Below the pieces are notes generated by a model that saw only the letters and a program-made list of their open reading frames with translations, had not been told where the DNA came from and searched no databases. Of a DNA stretch of 64,000 nt, positions 17,238 to 25,078 are shown piece after piece. The position numbers and the translations under genes are program-made. Source of the DNA: Priestia abyssalis (GTDB lineage: Bacteria > Bacillota > Bacilli > Bacillales > Bacillaceae_H); NCBI RefSeq assembly GCF_002019595.1, contig NZ_KV917369.1:4232624-4296623 (forward strand). The letters run 5' to 3'. The stretch's first letter is position 1; each line of letters opens with the position of its first letter.

Positions 17238-18898
17238 ATTTCCATGATGATTGGTAAAATCATTGGCTTTCTTCTCGTTTTCTCAAACAGAAATTGATTA
17301 AGGCTGTCACGTATATTTGATTTTAAGGACGACCATTCAATCATTTGTTCCTGCATACATTTATTTAATATTTGTTCGACAATGCCAGCGGCTTCTTCCA
17401 GCAGCTTTTCCGATTCTCGAACATATACAAATCCGCGAGAAATAATTTCAGGGCCAGCCGTAATTTGTTTGCGCTTTTTCTCAATGGTGACAACGACAAT
17501 TAAAATTCCATCTTGGGAAAGAAGGCGACGGTCCCTCAATACGATATTTCCTACATCTCCGACCCCAAGTCCATCAATTAGTATGTTTCCAGCTGTGACT
17601 CTTCCTCCCAATCGTGCTTGGTCATTCTTAAATTCAATCACATCGCCTTTCTCTACTACAAACACACGAGAAGAATCCATACCAATAGATTCTGCCAGCT
17701 TGGCATGGGCCATTTGCATCCGGTATTCCCCATGAACAGGAAGGAAATATTTTGGCTGCATTAAATTCAACATAAATTTAAGTTCTTCCTGATGTGCATG
17801 ATCCGAATGCTGTACGACCTTTTTGCTGTATACAACATTAGCACCGGCACGAAACAACAAATCGATTGTCTTCGAAAAAGAAGTTTCATTTCCTGGGACA
17901 GGGGTTGCCGCAATCAGTACTGTGTCTCCTTCTTCAACGTTTACTAATTTATGCGCACGCTTAGCCATTCTCGCCAGCGCTGCAATTGGTTCGCCCTGAC
18001 TGCCTGTCGTTAATATCGCGACTTGATTTTTGGGATGTTTACCAATTTCCTGCACGGGAATAAAAACATCTTCTGCATCCGTCATATGGCCAAGACTGAC
18101 AGCAATCTCAATAACCCTCCATATATTCCGCCCTACGACTGCGATTTTTCTTCCATGATTTTGGGCTGCCGCAACCACTTGCTGAATACGATTAACATGA
18201 GAGGCATGGGTAGCTACAATTAAACGACCTGTCGCATTATAGAAAACATCTGATATTTCCTGACCAACGATCGCTTCAGAACTGGAATGACCCGGACGTT
18301 CTGCGTTGGTGCTATCTGATAACAAGAAGAGAACGCCTTCCCTTCCAATCTGAGCCATCTTTCCAATATCCGCTAATTGAGAGCCGACGGGTGTTTGGTC
18401 AAATTTAAAATCTCCCGTATGCACGATTGCCCCCTCTGAGGTACGGATACAAATTCCGATAGAATCAGGAATGCTGTAATTCGTTCGAAAAAATGATACT
18501 TCCACTCCATCAAAACTTACTGTGTCAGAGGGATTGACCGTTCGAAACAAATCATTTTTTGTAATACCATATTCGGCCAGCTGCTCTTTTGCCAAAGCTA
18601 CAGTTAGCTTCGTCCCATAAATCGGCGCTTCCAGCCGCTTCACGATAAATGGAAGACCTCCGATATGATCCTCATGACCATGAGTAAGAAAAATGCCTTT
18701 CACTCGCTCTTTCCGTTCTAATAGATAACTGATATCGGGAATAACCACATCAATGCCGAGCATTTCATCTTCTGGAAACATTAACCCTGCATCCACAATA
18801 AAAATATCACCGTCTATTTCAATACCGCACATATTTTTGCCAATTTCCCCTACTCCACCTAGTATGTATACTTTAATATTCTCTATCTCTTTCATCAT
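17234..18898 (-). CDS. rnjB: ribonuclease J2
   Basis: A 554-residue metallo-beta-lactamase/beta-CASP ribonuclease, partner of RNase J1 in mRNA decay and RNA maturation. The metal motif is LTHGHEDHIGGLPFI near residues 72-86. Further metal ligands lie in VHTGDFKFDQTP, and beta-CASP motifs in STNAERPG, VATHASHVNR and the conserved VHGEYRMQMAHAKLA. The start ATG-ATG has AGGAGG 9 bases upstream. A consensus-like promoter lies immediately before it, so rnjB is expressed separately from the dapA operon. J2-type identity rests on synteny with dapA and tepA. Confidence 0.94.
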   Translation of the reverse strand: MMKEIENIKVYILGGVGEIGKNMCGIEIDGDIFIVDAGLMFPEDEMLGIDVVIPDISYLLERKERVKGIFLTHGHEDHIGGLPFIVKRLEAPIYGTKLTVALAKEQLAEYGITKNDLFRTVNPSDTVSFDGVEVSFFRTNYSIPDSIGICIRTSEGAIVHTGDFKFDQTPVGSQLADIGKMAQIGREGVLFLLSDSTNAERPGHSSSEAIVGQEISDVFYNATGRLIVATHASHVNRIQQVVAAAQNHGRKIAVVGRNIWRVIEIAVSLGHMTDAEDVFIPVQEIGKHPKNQVAILTTGSQGEPIAALARMAKRAHKLVNVEEGDTVLIAATPVPGNETSFSKTIDLLFRAGANVVYSKKVVQHSDHAHQEELKFMLNLMQPKYFLPVHGEYRMQMAHAKLAESIGMDSSRVFVVEKGDVIEFKNDQARLGGRVTAGNILIDGLGVGDVGNIVLRDRRLLSQDGILIVVVTIEKKRKQITAGPEIISRGFVYVRESEKLLEEAAGIVEQILNKCMQEQMIEWSSLKSNIRDSLNQFLFEKTRRKPMILPIIMEI

Positions 18899-18948
18899 GA
18901 ATTCTTGCCTCCTAGACTGACATCACCCGTTCAAAATCACTTGTTTTC

Positions 18949-18978
18949 ATTATAACTGATGAAATATTCGGAATACAA
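18949..18978 (-). promoter_or_regulatory. sigma-A-type promoter of rnjB
   Basis: TTGTAT, an 18-base spacer and a perfect TATAAT occur on the minus strand, about 50 bases before the rnjB start. The -35 box abuts the 42-bp palindrome at 18978-19019. Confidence 0.72.
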
Positions 18979-19019
18979 GATAATAATCCCCCGTTTCATG
19001 AAACGGGGGATTATTATCT
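18978..19019. repeat. 42-bp perfect palindrome
   Basis: AGATAATAATCCCCCGTTTC is followed by its full complement with only a central CATG, giving a perfect 42-base inverted repeat. It lies between the dapA terminator and the rnjB promoter. It has no U tract on the minus strand, so it may act as a backup terminator, an RNA hairpin or a protein-binding site. Confidence 0.75.
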
Positions 19020-19026
19020 ATACAGT

Positions 19027-19073
19027 AAAAAAAGATGGTTCAAAAGGTTGATATCAACCTTTTGAACCATCTT
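19027..19073 (-). terminator. intrinsic terminator of the dap operon (42-bp perfect palindrome)
   Basis: AAGATGGTTCAAAAGGTTGA and its exact complement form a 42-base palindrome (19032-19073) centred on GATATC. A run of seven T follows on the minus strand. It is the operon terminator, 57 bases after dapA. Confidence 0.9.
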
Positions 19074-19129
19074 CTATATGCATTCAGATATTCTGTTTAA
19101 GAAACTAAAGATTTCTCTACTCTATCAAT

Positions 19130-20002
19130 TTAAATAGATTGGAGCACATTCGTTAGAGCCGTACGCTCTTGTTCTGATAGCGGAACAAGCGGTAAACGAA
19201 CAGATCCTACATCGAGCCCTTTCAGCTGAAGAGCCGTTTTAACAGGTGTAGGACTAGGTGCCGCAAACATCGCGTTCATAATCGGCAGCAATTTTTGATG
19301 GGCTTTTGCCGCTTGTGCTACGTCACCCTTCTCAAAATCAGCAATCATTTGCTGTATTTCATTTCCAATGACGTGAGAGGCCACCGATACAACCCCTGTG
19401 CCTCCGATTGCCAATACAGGCAATGTCAGAGCATCATCTCCGCTGTACAACGCAAAATCCTCATCTGTGTTGGCGATGATTTCTGTCATGGCATCAAGGT
19501 CGCCGCTTGCTTCTTTAACAGCTACCACATTTGGCAGTTTAGACAGCTTAATAATGGTCTCTGCAGCGATTTTGGCAACTGCACGGCCAGGAACGTTATA
19601 AAGCATGACTGGGAGGGAGGTGCTTTCTGCAACTGCTTTAAAATGCTGATAAAGCCCCTCTTGATTTGGTTTATTATAGTATGGCGCAACGAGCATGATC
19701 GCATCTACACCTGTTTCTTCGGCTTTTTCGGTCAGCTCGATAGAAGAATGGGTGTTGTTGCTTCCGGTACCTGCGACAACAGGTACACGGCCATCCGCTG
19801 CTTCTACGACATGCCGAAACAACGCTAACTTTTCTTCTGTTGATAAGGTAGGAGATTCACCTGTCGTTCCTGCAACGACCAACGAATCCGTACCATTTTC
19901 GATTAAATAGTTGACAAGTTTTGTTGTTTTGGCAAAATCAATGTTTCCTTTATGATCAAAAGGTGTAACCATAGCGGTCGACACTTTCCCGAAATTAATC
20001 AT
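19130..20002 (-). CDS. dapA: 4-hydroxy-tetrahydrodipicolinate synthase
   Basis: A 290-residue TIM-barrel aldolase that condenses pyruvate with aspartate semialdehyde, the first step committed to diaminopimelate, lysine and dipicolinate. The Schiff-base Lys is in VVAVKEASGDLD near residue 163. Other hallmarks are VAGTTGESPTLS near 43-54 and MLYNVPGRA with the catalytic Tyr near 135. It is last in dpaA-dpaB-asd-dapG-dapA, only 12 bases after dapG, and is followed by a strong terminator. Its product feeds both cell wall synthesis and, through DpaAB in the mother cell, spore dipicolinate. Confidence 0.97.
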   Translation of the reverse strand: MINFGKVSTAMVTPFDHKGNIDFAKTTKLVNYLIENGTDSLVVAGTTGESPTLSTEEKLALFRHVVEAADGRVPVVAGTGSNNTHSSIELTEKAEETGVDAIMLVAPYYNKPNQEGLYQHFKAVAESTSLPVMLYNVPGRAVAKIAAETIIKLSKLPNVVAVKEASGDLDAMTEIIANTDEDFALYSGDDALTLPVLAIGGTGVVSVASHVIGNEIQQMIADFEKGDVAQAAKAHQKLLPIMNAMFAAPSPTPVKTALQLKGLDVGSVRLPLVPLSEQERTALTNVLQSI

Positions 20003-20014
20003 ACTTCCACTCCT

Positions 20015-21247
20015 TCAATATTCGTTTCCTGCTTTTGAAAGCTCAAAAGCATCGTGAAGGGCATTTACTGCTTTTTTCAAGTCTTCTTCTTTTACTAGTA
20101 CCCAAATCGTTGTATGGCTATCAGCAGATTGTAAAATTTGAATGCCTTGTTCTGATAAGGCCCCTACAATTTTAGCAGCTACCCCAGGCATTCCTGTCAT
20201 ACCTGCTCCCACTGTCGATACTTTCGCACATTCCCTTGTCACAACCGGTTCATACCCCAGCTCTCGCAACACACCAACAGCTTTATCCGTTACATCATTC
20301 GTAACCGTATAAACGACACCTTTTGGGGAAATGTTAATGAAATCTACGCTGATTTGCTCATTGGCCATCGCTTTAAACACTTCAGCCTGCAAATCATAAT
20401 GCCCTTCTTTGGCAAACACTTTAATTTGAGTAACACCCGATACATGAGCAATGCCTGTAATCAGCCGTTCTTGAACATCACTGCCTCTTTGTTTAGCATT
20501 TGCTTGGGATGTTACAAGTGTTCCTTCCGATTCCGAATAAGTGGAACGCACGCGAATCGGCACTTTCGCCTGCATGGCAATCTCCACTGCACGAGGATGG
20601 ATGACTTTGGCTCCCTGATAAGCCATATTGCAAATTTCATTATATGTCACAACAGAAAGAGGCCTTGCATCTTCCACAATACGCGGATCCGCTGTCATGA
20701 CTCCCTCAACATCCGTAAAAATATCGATAAACTCTGCATTCAAAGCCGCTCCAAGCGCTGAAGCGGATGTATCACTCCCGCCTCGCCCTAATGTTGTCGT
20801 ATCTCCCTGTTCTGTTGCTCCCTGAAAACCGGCGACCACGACCACATCGTGGCGTTCTAACTCTTCGACTAAGCGGTCGCACCTCATCTCGATAATTTTG
20901 GCGCTATTGAAATCGCTGTTTGTTAAAAAGCCGGCCTGTGCCCCATTCAAAGCTGCCGCTCGAATTCCATGACTATTCAACAGGTTCGTAAACACAACGG
21001 AAGAAATCAATTCTCCGCATGACATAAGCATGTCAAGTTCCCGTTTGCTCAATAACGCTTGATTTCCACCTACAAGTGAAAGAAGCGTATCTGTCGCATA
21101 CGGTTCGCCCTTCCTTCCCATAGCTGAGACGACAACAACGACCTTATATCCTTCACTAAGCGCATTTTGAATATGCTTGTAGGCCAACTCACGTCCATTC
21201 TCGTCACGAACTGATGTACCACCAAACTTCTGAACGATGATTTTCAT
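20015..21247 (-). CDS. dapG: aspartokinase I (diaminopimelate-sensitive type)
   Basis: A 410-residue aspartate kinase, which phosphorylates aspartate to start the lysine/threonine/methionine/DAP branch. The kinase motif IVQKFGGTSV is at residues 3-12 and TTLGRGGSDTSA near 152-163. Two C-terminal ACT domains (VSGVTQIKVFAKEG; KVSTVGAGMTGMPG) bind effectors. Position between asd and dapA identifies it as DapG, the isozyme controlled by meso-diaminopimelate in B. subtilis. A 165-base leader that folds into nested helices separates it from asd and is a candidate control element. Confidence 0.95.
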   Translation of the reverse strand: MKIIVQKFGGTSVRDENGRELAYKHIQNALSEGYKVVVVVSAMGRKGEPYATDTLLSLVGGNQALLSKRELDMLMSCGELISSVVFTNLLNSHGIRAAALNGAQAGFLTNSDFNSAKIIEMRCDRLVEELERHDVVVVAGFQGATEQGDTTTLGRGGSDTSASALGAALNAEFIDIFTDVEGVMTADPRIVEDARPLSVVTYNEICNMAYQGAKVIHPRAVEIAMQAKVPIRVRSTYSESEGTLVTSQANAKQRGSDVQERLITGIAHVSGVTQIKVFAKEGHYDLQAEVFKAMANEQISVDFINISPKGVVYTVTNDVTDKAVGVLRELGYEPVVTRECAKVSTVGAGMTGMPGVAAKIVGALSEQGIQILQSADSHTTIWVLVKEEDLKKAVNALHDAFELSKAGNEY

Positions 21248-21412
21248 ACTCGCTTACACCTCGTTAGCCCGCTTCCTTATCTATTACCGGAGGTTCAAAA
21301 CATCCAAGAAAAGTCACCGGGAAATGTCTTGGGCAAATCGCCTCTCTGGTACTCGAGTAAACGTTCCTCGCAACTTCCCGGCTCTTTTCTCCTCTTTTTT
21401 GAACACACACTA
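21248..21412 (-). ncRNA. structured leader between asd and dapG (candidate cis-regulatory RNA)
   Basis: The minus-strand RNA can form an outer helix GUUCAAAA (21397-21404) with UUUUGAAC (21293-21300). Inside it, AAAAG-AG-CCGGGAA (21375-21388) pairs with UUCCCGG-UGA-CUUUU (21309-21323). The enclosed loop carries a GGCGAUUUGCC hairpin (21332-21342) and the palindrome UACUCGAGUA. A TATAAT-like box overlaps the end of asd. It does not match the lysine riboswitch or T-box sequences as I know them. The nested layout suggests regulation of dapG, but I infer this from pairing alone. Confidence 0.4.
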
Positions 21413-22459
21413 TTATACAAGTTCGAGCTTGATTAATGATTCGGCAATCTGCACAGAGTTCCATGCAGCACCCTTTAATAAGTTATCAGAAACGATCCAC
21501 ATATGGAAGCCATTATCTTTATTTAGGTCTTTTCTAATACGTCCTACAAATACATCGCGCTTACCTACGCAATCAGCCGGCATCGGATATACTTGATTTT
21601 CCGGATCGTCTTGTAAAACAATTCCAGGAGCTTCTGCAAGCAATTGTTTCACTTGATCCACTGTTACCCCGTCTTGTTCCAGTTCGATATAAACAGACTC
21701 GGAGTGGCCTGTTACAACAGGTAGACGAACGCATGTCGCTGCCACTTCCAATTCAGGCATGTTCATGATTTTTTTTGTTTCGTTGATCATTTTCATTTCT
21801 TCGTAAGTAAAACCATTGTCTTGGAATTTATCAATTTGCGGAATGGCGTTGAAAGCAATTTGATAATGCTTTTCATCACTCTTGACAGGCAATACTTCCG
21901 GTGTGAACGGCTCATCGTTTAAAATAGCTTTTGCTTGTTCTTTTAATTCATTAATTGCTACTGCACCCGCTCCTGACACAGCTTGATAAGTTGAAACAAT
22001 TACTCGCTTCAGTCCAAATGATTGGCGAAGCGGCTCTAACGCTGCCACCATTTGAATTGTTGAGCAGTTCGGATTAGCAATAATTCCGTTGTGTGCTTTA
22101 AGGTCCTCTTCATTGACCTCTGGTACAACAAGCGGTGTATTTTCATCCATACGGAACGCACTTGTATTATCTACCACAATAGCACCGCGCTTTACAGCTT
22201 CTGGAGCTAGTTCTTTTGAAATGCTTCCTCCTGCGCTGAATAAAGCGATTTGAACTCCTTCAAAGCTTTCTGGTGTTGCTTCTTGAACCGTAACCTCTTC
22301 CCCTTTGAATAACACCTTTTTCCCCGCCGAACGCGCTGAAGATAACAGCGTTAATTTACTAATAGGAAGATTGCGATCCTCTAATGTTGCGATCATTTGC
22401 TGCCCAACCGCGCCTGTTGCTCCTACCACCGCTACATGTAATCCAGATTGTTTTGTCAT
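21413..22459 (-). CDS. asd: aspartate-semialdehyde dehydrogenase
   Basis: A 348-residue enzyme that reduces aspartyl phosphate to aspartate semialdehyde with NADPH. The Rossmann start [14 protein letters not shown] is at residues 9-22, the catalytic Cys in [11 protein letters not shown] near 129, and the catalytic His in [12 protein letters not shown] near 246. GGAGGGG precedes the ATG. A vegetative-type promoter about 130 bases upstream would allow expression independent of the sporulation genes dpaAB, matching its housekeeping role. Dpa and DAP synthesis share its product. Confidence 0.97.
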   Translation of the reverse strand: MTKQSGLHVAVVGATGAVGQQMIATLEDRNLPISKLTLLSSARSAGKKVLFKGEEVTVQEATPESFEGVQIALFSAGGSISKELAPEAVKRGAIVVDNTSAFRMDENTPLVVPEVNEEDLKAHNGIIANPNCSTIQMVAALEPLRQSFGLKRVIVSTYQAVSGAGAVAINELKEQAKAILNDEPFTPEVLPVKSDEKHYQIAFNAIPQIDKFQDNGFTYEEMKMINETKKIMNMPELEVAATCVRLPVVTGHSESVYIELEQDGVTVDQVKQLLAEAPGIVLQDDPENQVYPMPADCVGKRDVFVGRIRKDLNKDNGFHMWIVSDNLLKGAAWNSVQIAESLIKLELV

Positions 22460-22590
22460 TTAAGTCCCCTCCAACCGTTTTCAATCAACAACATCTTGAT
22501 TCTGCATTATTTTGTTTTTAAAATAATATGAATTATTTTATCATACTATTGCGTTAAAGAAAGGAAGAATTCATAAAATTTCTTTATTAA

Positions 22591-22619
22591 ATAATGCTGG
22601 CTTCCCAAGAATAAGTCAA
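22591..22619 (-). promoter_or_regulatory. sigma-A-type promoter of asd
   Basis: On the minus strand TTGACT, exactly 17 bases and CATTAT are found between dpaB and asd. This would give vegetative transcription of asd-dapG-dapA apart from the spore genes. Confidence 0.6.
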
Positions 22620-22661
22620 ATACTTATTTTACCAGAAAACCCTTTCTTTTAACACATTGGA

Positions 22662-22698
22662 AGCCTCCCGCGTTACAAAGGATGCAGCATGGGAGGCA
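22662..22698 (-). terminator. hairpin after dpaB
   Basis: GCCTCCC pairs with GGGAGGC across a 21-base loop. It has no U tract and is weak as a terminator. Confidence 0.4.
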
Positions 22699-22736
22699 TG
22701 TATGACGTTTACTATATACTATTCTAACAATCTCGT

Positions 22737-23339
22737 TTAGCTTTCGCTATCACGAAATTTTTCAATAATGACCGGTTGAAGCTGTTTTCCTTCTAAAGCA
22801 GCCATGACGGTGTCGGTTAACAAGCTCATACGAGCCACCATAGAATTCGGTTTTTGCTCCGGCGCATCTTGCCCAAATGGAATGAAATAAATATTTTTGG
22901 CTGCCATTAAGCGCATAATGTTTATGCCATTTAAACCGAGAGCGTCATTTGTCGAAATCCCTAATACTGCTGGTTTATGATTTCTTATCGTGGCTTTTAC
23001 AGCCATTAACACAGGCGACTCGTTCATGGCGTTAGCAAGTTTACTTAATGAATTTCCTGTCATTGGGGCAACGACCATGCAATCAAGCGGGATTTTCGGT
23101 CCAAGAGGCTCTGCTTTCACAATACTGTCGATGACTTTGTTCCCTGTAATTTCTTCCACCCGTTTAATCCAATCTTCCCCGTTTCCAAAACGCGTATCTG
23201 TTGTTTGTACCGTGTAAGAAACAACAGGCAATACTTCCGCTCCAAGTTCAACAAGCTTTTCGATTTCTGGCATTACCTCCGCATACGTACAATGAGATCC
23301 TGTCAATCCAAAGCCAATTCGTCTTCCTTTTAACGTCAT
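22737..23339 (-). CDS. dpaB: dipicolinate synthase subunit B
   Basis: A 200-residue flavoprotein-like subunit (SpoVFB) of the enzyme that makes dipicolinic acid in the mother cell. The start GRRIGFGLTGSHCTYAEVMP and VVAPMTGNSLSKLANAMN match the UbiX/flavoprotein-type fold of this family. Its ATG overlaps the dpaA stop by 4 bases, so translation is coupled. The gene is followed by a vegetative promoter for asd. The protein is the normal length. Confidence 0.95.
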   Translation of the reverse strand: MTLKGRRIGFGLTGSHCTYAEVMPEIEKLVELGAEVLPVVSYTVQTTDTRFGNGEDWIKRVEEITGNKVIDSIVKAEPLGPKIPLDCMVVAPMTGNSLSKLANAMNESPVLMAVKATIRNHKPAVLGISTNDALGLNGINIMRLMAAKNIYFIPFGQDAPEQKPNSMVARMSLLTDTVMAALEGKQLQPVIIEKFRDSES

Positions 23340-24250
23340 GGTTGATTCCCCTTTCTTTTTTCTAAATTCTCATATAATAATTCACAGAGAATATTTGCCA
23401 CAATTTGACCGGCGGTTTTTGGGGCTACAATACCCGGTAGGCTTGGAGCAAGCATTGCCTTAATTCCCCGTTTTTCAGCATAGCGAAAATCGGTTCCCCC
23501 AGGCTTAGACGCTAAATCAATAATAAGAGAGTGAGAAGGCATCTTGGAAATGACACTGGCTGTCAGTACTTGATAAGGAATGGTGTTGATACAAATATCA
23601 GTATTGGAAACTTCACTGGCTAATTGTGACAAGTGAAACGGCGTTAAGCCCATCTCTGTAATTCGAGCAAGATGTTCCGATTTTCTGGCTCCCACTTTCA
23701 CTTTGGCACCAAGTGCTGCAAACGTACGTGCAACGCTCATGCCAACTCTCCCTAATCCTAATATCGCAACGGTTGAGCCGTGAATCGTAAAATCTGTATG
23801 TTGAATAGCCAGCATAATGGTTCCCTCTACTGTCGGGATTGAATTGTAAATGGCAACATCGTCTCGTTCGAATAATTGAACAAGCTCCCGGTTTGTATTC
23901 TGAATAAGCTGATTTAAGTAATCATTTGTAATCCCCGAAAAGATGGTACAATGAGCCGGTGTGACCTTTAACATTTCTTCTTTCAAATACACTTTTTCAT
24001 TCGAAAAAATAGTATCAATTTGTCCTTCATGGTTTGTGCCGCGGACAGGCAGAATGATGGCATCCATTTGCGAGAAATCTACTTCATGAATTTGATATTT
24101 AGTGGCTCCAGCAAAACCGTGATCTAGTTGGTCAAATCCAACGAGAGAGATTTTGGCATCTAGTTCTATTAATTTTCGAATAACCTCTAGCTGTCTGGCA
24201 TCACCGCCAATTACCGCGATGTGCATATCCGTCAACATCTTGTTATCCAC
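23336..24250 (-). CDS. dpaA: dipicolinate synthase subunit A
   Basis: A 304-residue NAD(P)-binding subunit (SpoVFA) of dipicolinate synthase. An N-terminal Rossmann-like region (IAVIGGDARQLEVIRKL) precedes a dinucleotide-binding motif STVAILGLGRVGMSVARTFA near residues 160-179. The C-terminal stretch IIDLASKPGGTDF is also typical. It is first in the dpaA-dpaB-asd-dapG-dapA cluster. A sigma-K-like -10 (CATACAAT) lies about 60 bases upstream, consistent with mother-cell expression in late sporulation. Confidence 0.95.
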   Translation of the reverse strand: MDNKMLTDMHIAVIGGDARQLEVIRKLIELDAKISLVGFDQLDHGFAGATKYQIHEVDFSQMDAIILPVRGTNHEGQIDTIFSNEKVYLKEEMLKVTPAHCTIFSGITNDYLNQLIQNTNRELVQLFERDDVAIYNSIPTVEGTIMLAIQHTDFTIHGSTVAILGLGRVGMSVARTFAALGAKVKVGARKSEHLARITEMGLTPFHLSQLASEVSNTDICINTIPYQVLTASVISKMPSHSLIIDLASKPGGTDFRYAEKRGIKAMLAPSLPGIVAPKTAGQIVANILCELLYENLEKRKGNQP

Positions 24251-24308
24251 CTTCTTTTGTTATATATGTGAATATTCTTAAGTGCCCAATTGCCTCTGTT
24301 ACTTCCAC

Positions 24309-24335
24309 ATTGTATGTATGAAAGAAAAAATCGGT
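24309..24335 (-). promoter_or_regulatory. candidate sigma-K promoter of dpaA
   Basis: On the minus strand AC, 17 bases and CATACAAT approximate the sigma-K pattern (AC; CATA-N3-TA). The dpaA promoter of B. subtilis is known to use sigma-K. The match is imperfect at the last base. Confidence 0.45.
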
Positions 24336-24368
24336 GAAACGTTGACTAGCCATTCAGGAAAAATAACA

Positions 24369-24418
24369 AAGAGGGTGACTCCAAAGGACCAAATATGGTC
24401 CTTTGGAGTCACCCTCTT
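24369..24418 (-). terminator. intrinsic terminator after ymxH
   Basis: A perfect 22-bp stem (AAGAGGGTGACTCCAAAGGA and more, with its complement) has a 6-base loop. It is followed on the minus strand by TTGTTATTTTTC. Confidence 0.9.
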
Positions 24419-24522
24419 GAAAGACCCCGTCGTAAAAATCCAGTAAAATCATAGGATTTCGTGACCGGAGCCTGCCAGTAAAAAATCACTTTTGCCGTCT
24501 ATTAAATACGTATGGCACACCT

Positions 24523-24777
24523 TTACTGTTCGATATATTCTTCAACATCAATAATAATCATATCAGAGCCGATTTTTTTTATGCGGCTCCATGGAACCCG
24601 GATATCGCCTCCTTGACGTTTGAACCCAAACCATTTCACCGTCGGAATGATCAACGTCGTAATCTGTCCCGTTTGCTCATTGATTTCTAAATCAGTCTGC
24701 CCTAGAACGCCGAGCCTTTCCGCTTTTTTTACATCTACAATTTCTTTTCCGCTTAATTCACTTAAGCGCATAGTCAA
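24523..24777 (-). CDS. ymxH: YlmC/YmxH family PRC-barrel protein
   Basis: An 84-residue protein (MRLSELSGKEIVDVKKAERL near its start) of the PRC-barrel YlmC/YmxH family, widespread in spore formers. The barrel strands (ERLGVLGQTDLEINEQTGQI; GDIRVPWSRIKKIGSDMIII) are clear. It lies alone between mlpA and dpaA with terminators on both sides. The function is not established; a link to sporulation is often suggested from context. Confidence 0.9.
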   Translation of the reverse strand: MTMRLSELSGKEIVDVKKAERLGVLGQTDLEINEQTGQITTLIIPTVKWFGFKRQGGDIRVPWSRIKKIGSDMIIIDVEEYIEQ

Positions 24778-24965
24778 ACACCTCTTTTTCGCTTTTATCC
24801 CTCTCTGACAGGTGGTAAAACCATTGCTGATGAAAAATTTCTTTTTAAAAGGTTGGCCTTACTATTTATTTTATAGGCACTTTTAAATAATCATGCTCAT
24901 TTTCATTAATTTTTAACTCATTCGTACAAAACGACCATTCACATCAACTCACAAAAATTCTCGAA

Positions 24966-25009
24966 TAAAAACGGTCAGGAATAGAGCCCTTATGGGAACT
25001 TCCTGACCG
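24966..25009 (-). terminator. second terminator after mlpA
   Basis: CGGTCAGGAA pairs with TTCCTGACCG around a loop of about 20 bases and is followed on the minus strand by TTTTTATT. Confidence 0.82.
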
Positions 25010-25022
25010 CTTTGCGTAACAA

Positions 25023-25067
25023 AAATGAAATAGACATGGGCTTTCTTTTCCCCATGTCCATTTCATT
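25023..25067 (-). terminator. first terminator after mlpA
   Basis: AATGAAATGGACATGGG pairs with CCCATGTCTATTTCATT around a 10-base loop, followed by TTTTG, 11 bases past the mlpA stop. Confidence 0.85.
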
Positions 25068-25078
25068 ACGTAGGTTTA

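Larger units (their letters stand above)
24778..25078 (-). other. intergenic region between mlpA and ymxH
   Basis: About 301 bases with two consecutive mlpA terminators in the upstream half. The rest is A+T-rich and presumably holds the ymxH promoter; no clear boxes were identified. Confidence 0.55.

Noticed and set aside
21248-21412. lysine riboswitch upstream of dapG
   Set aside because: The conserved core motifs of the lysine element were not found in the right strand and order; GGGCAAATCGCC appears only on the opposite strand as part of a simple hairpin.
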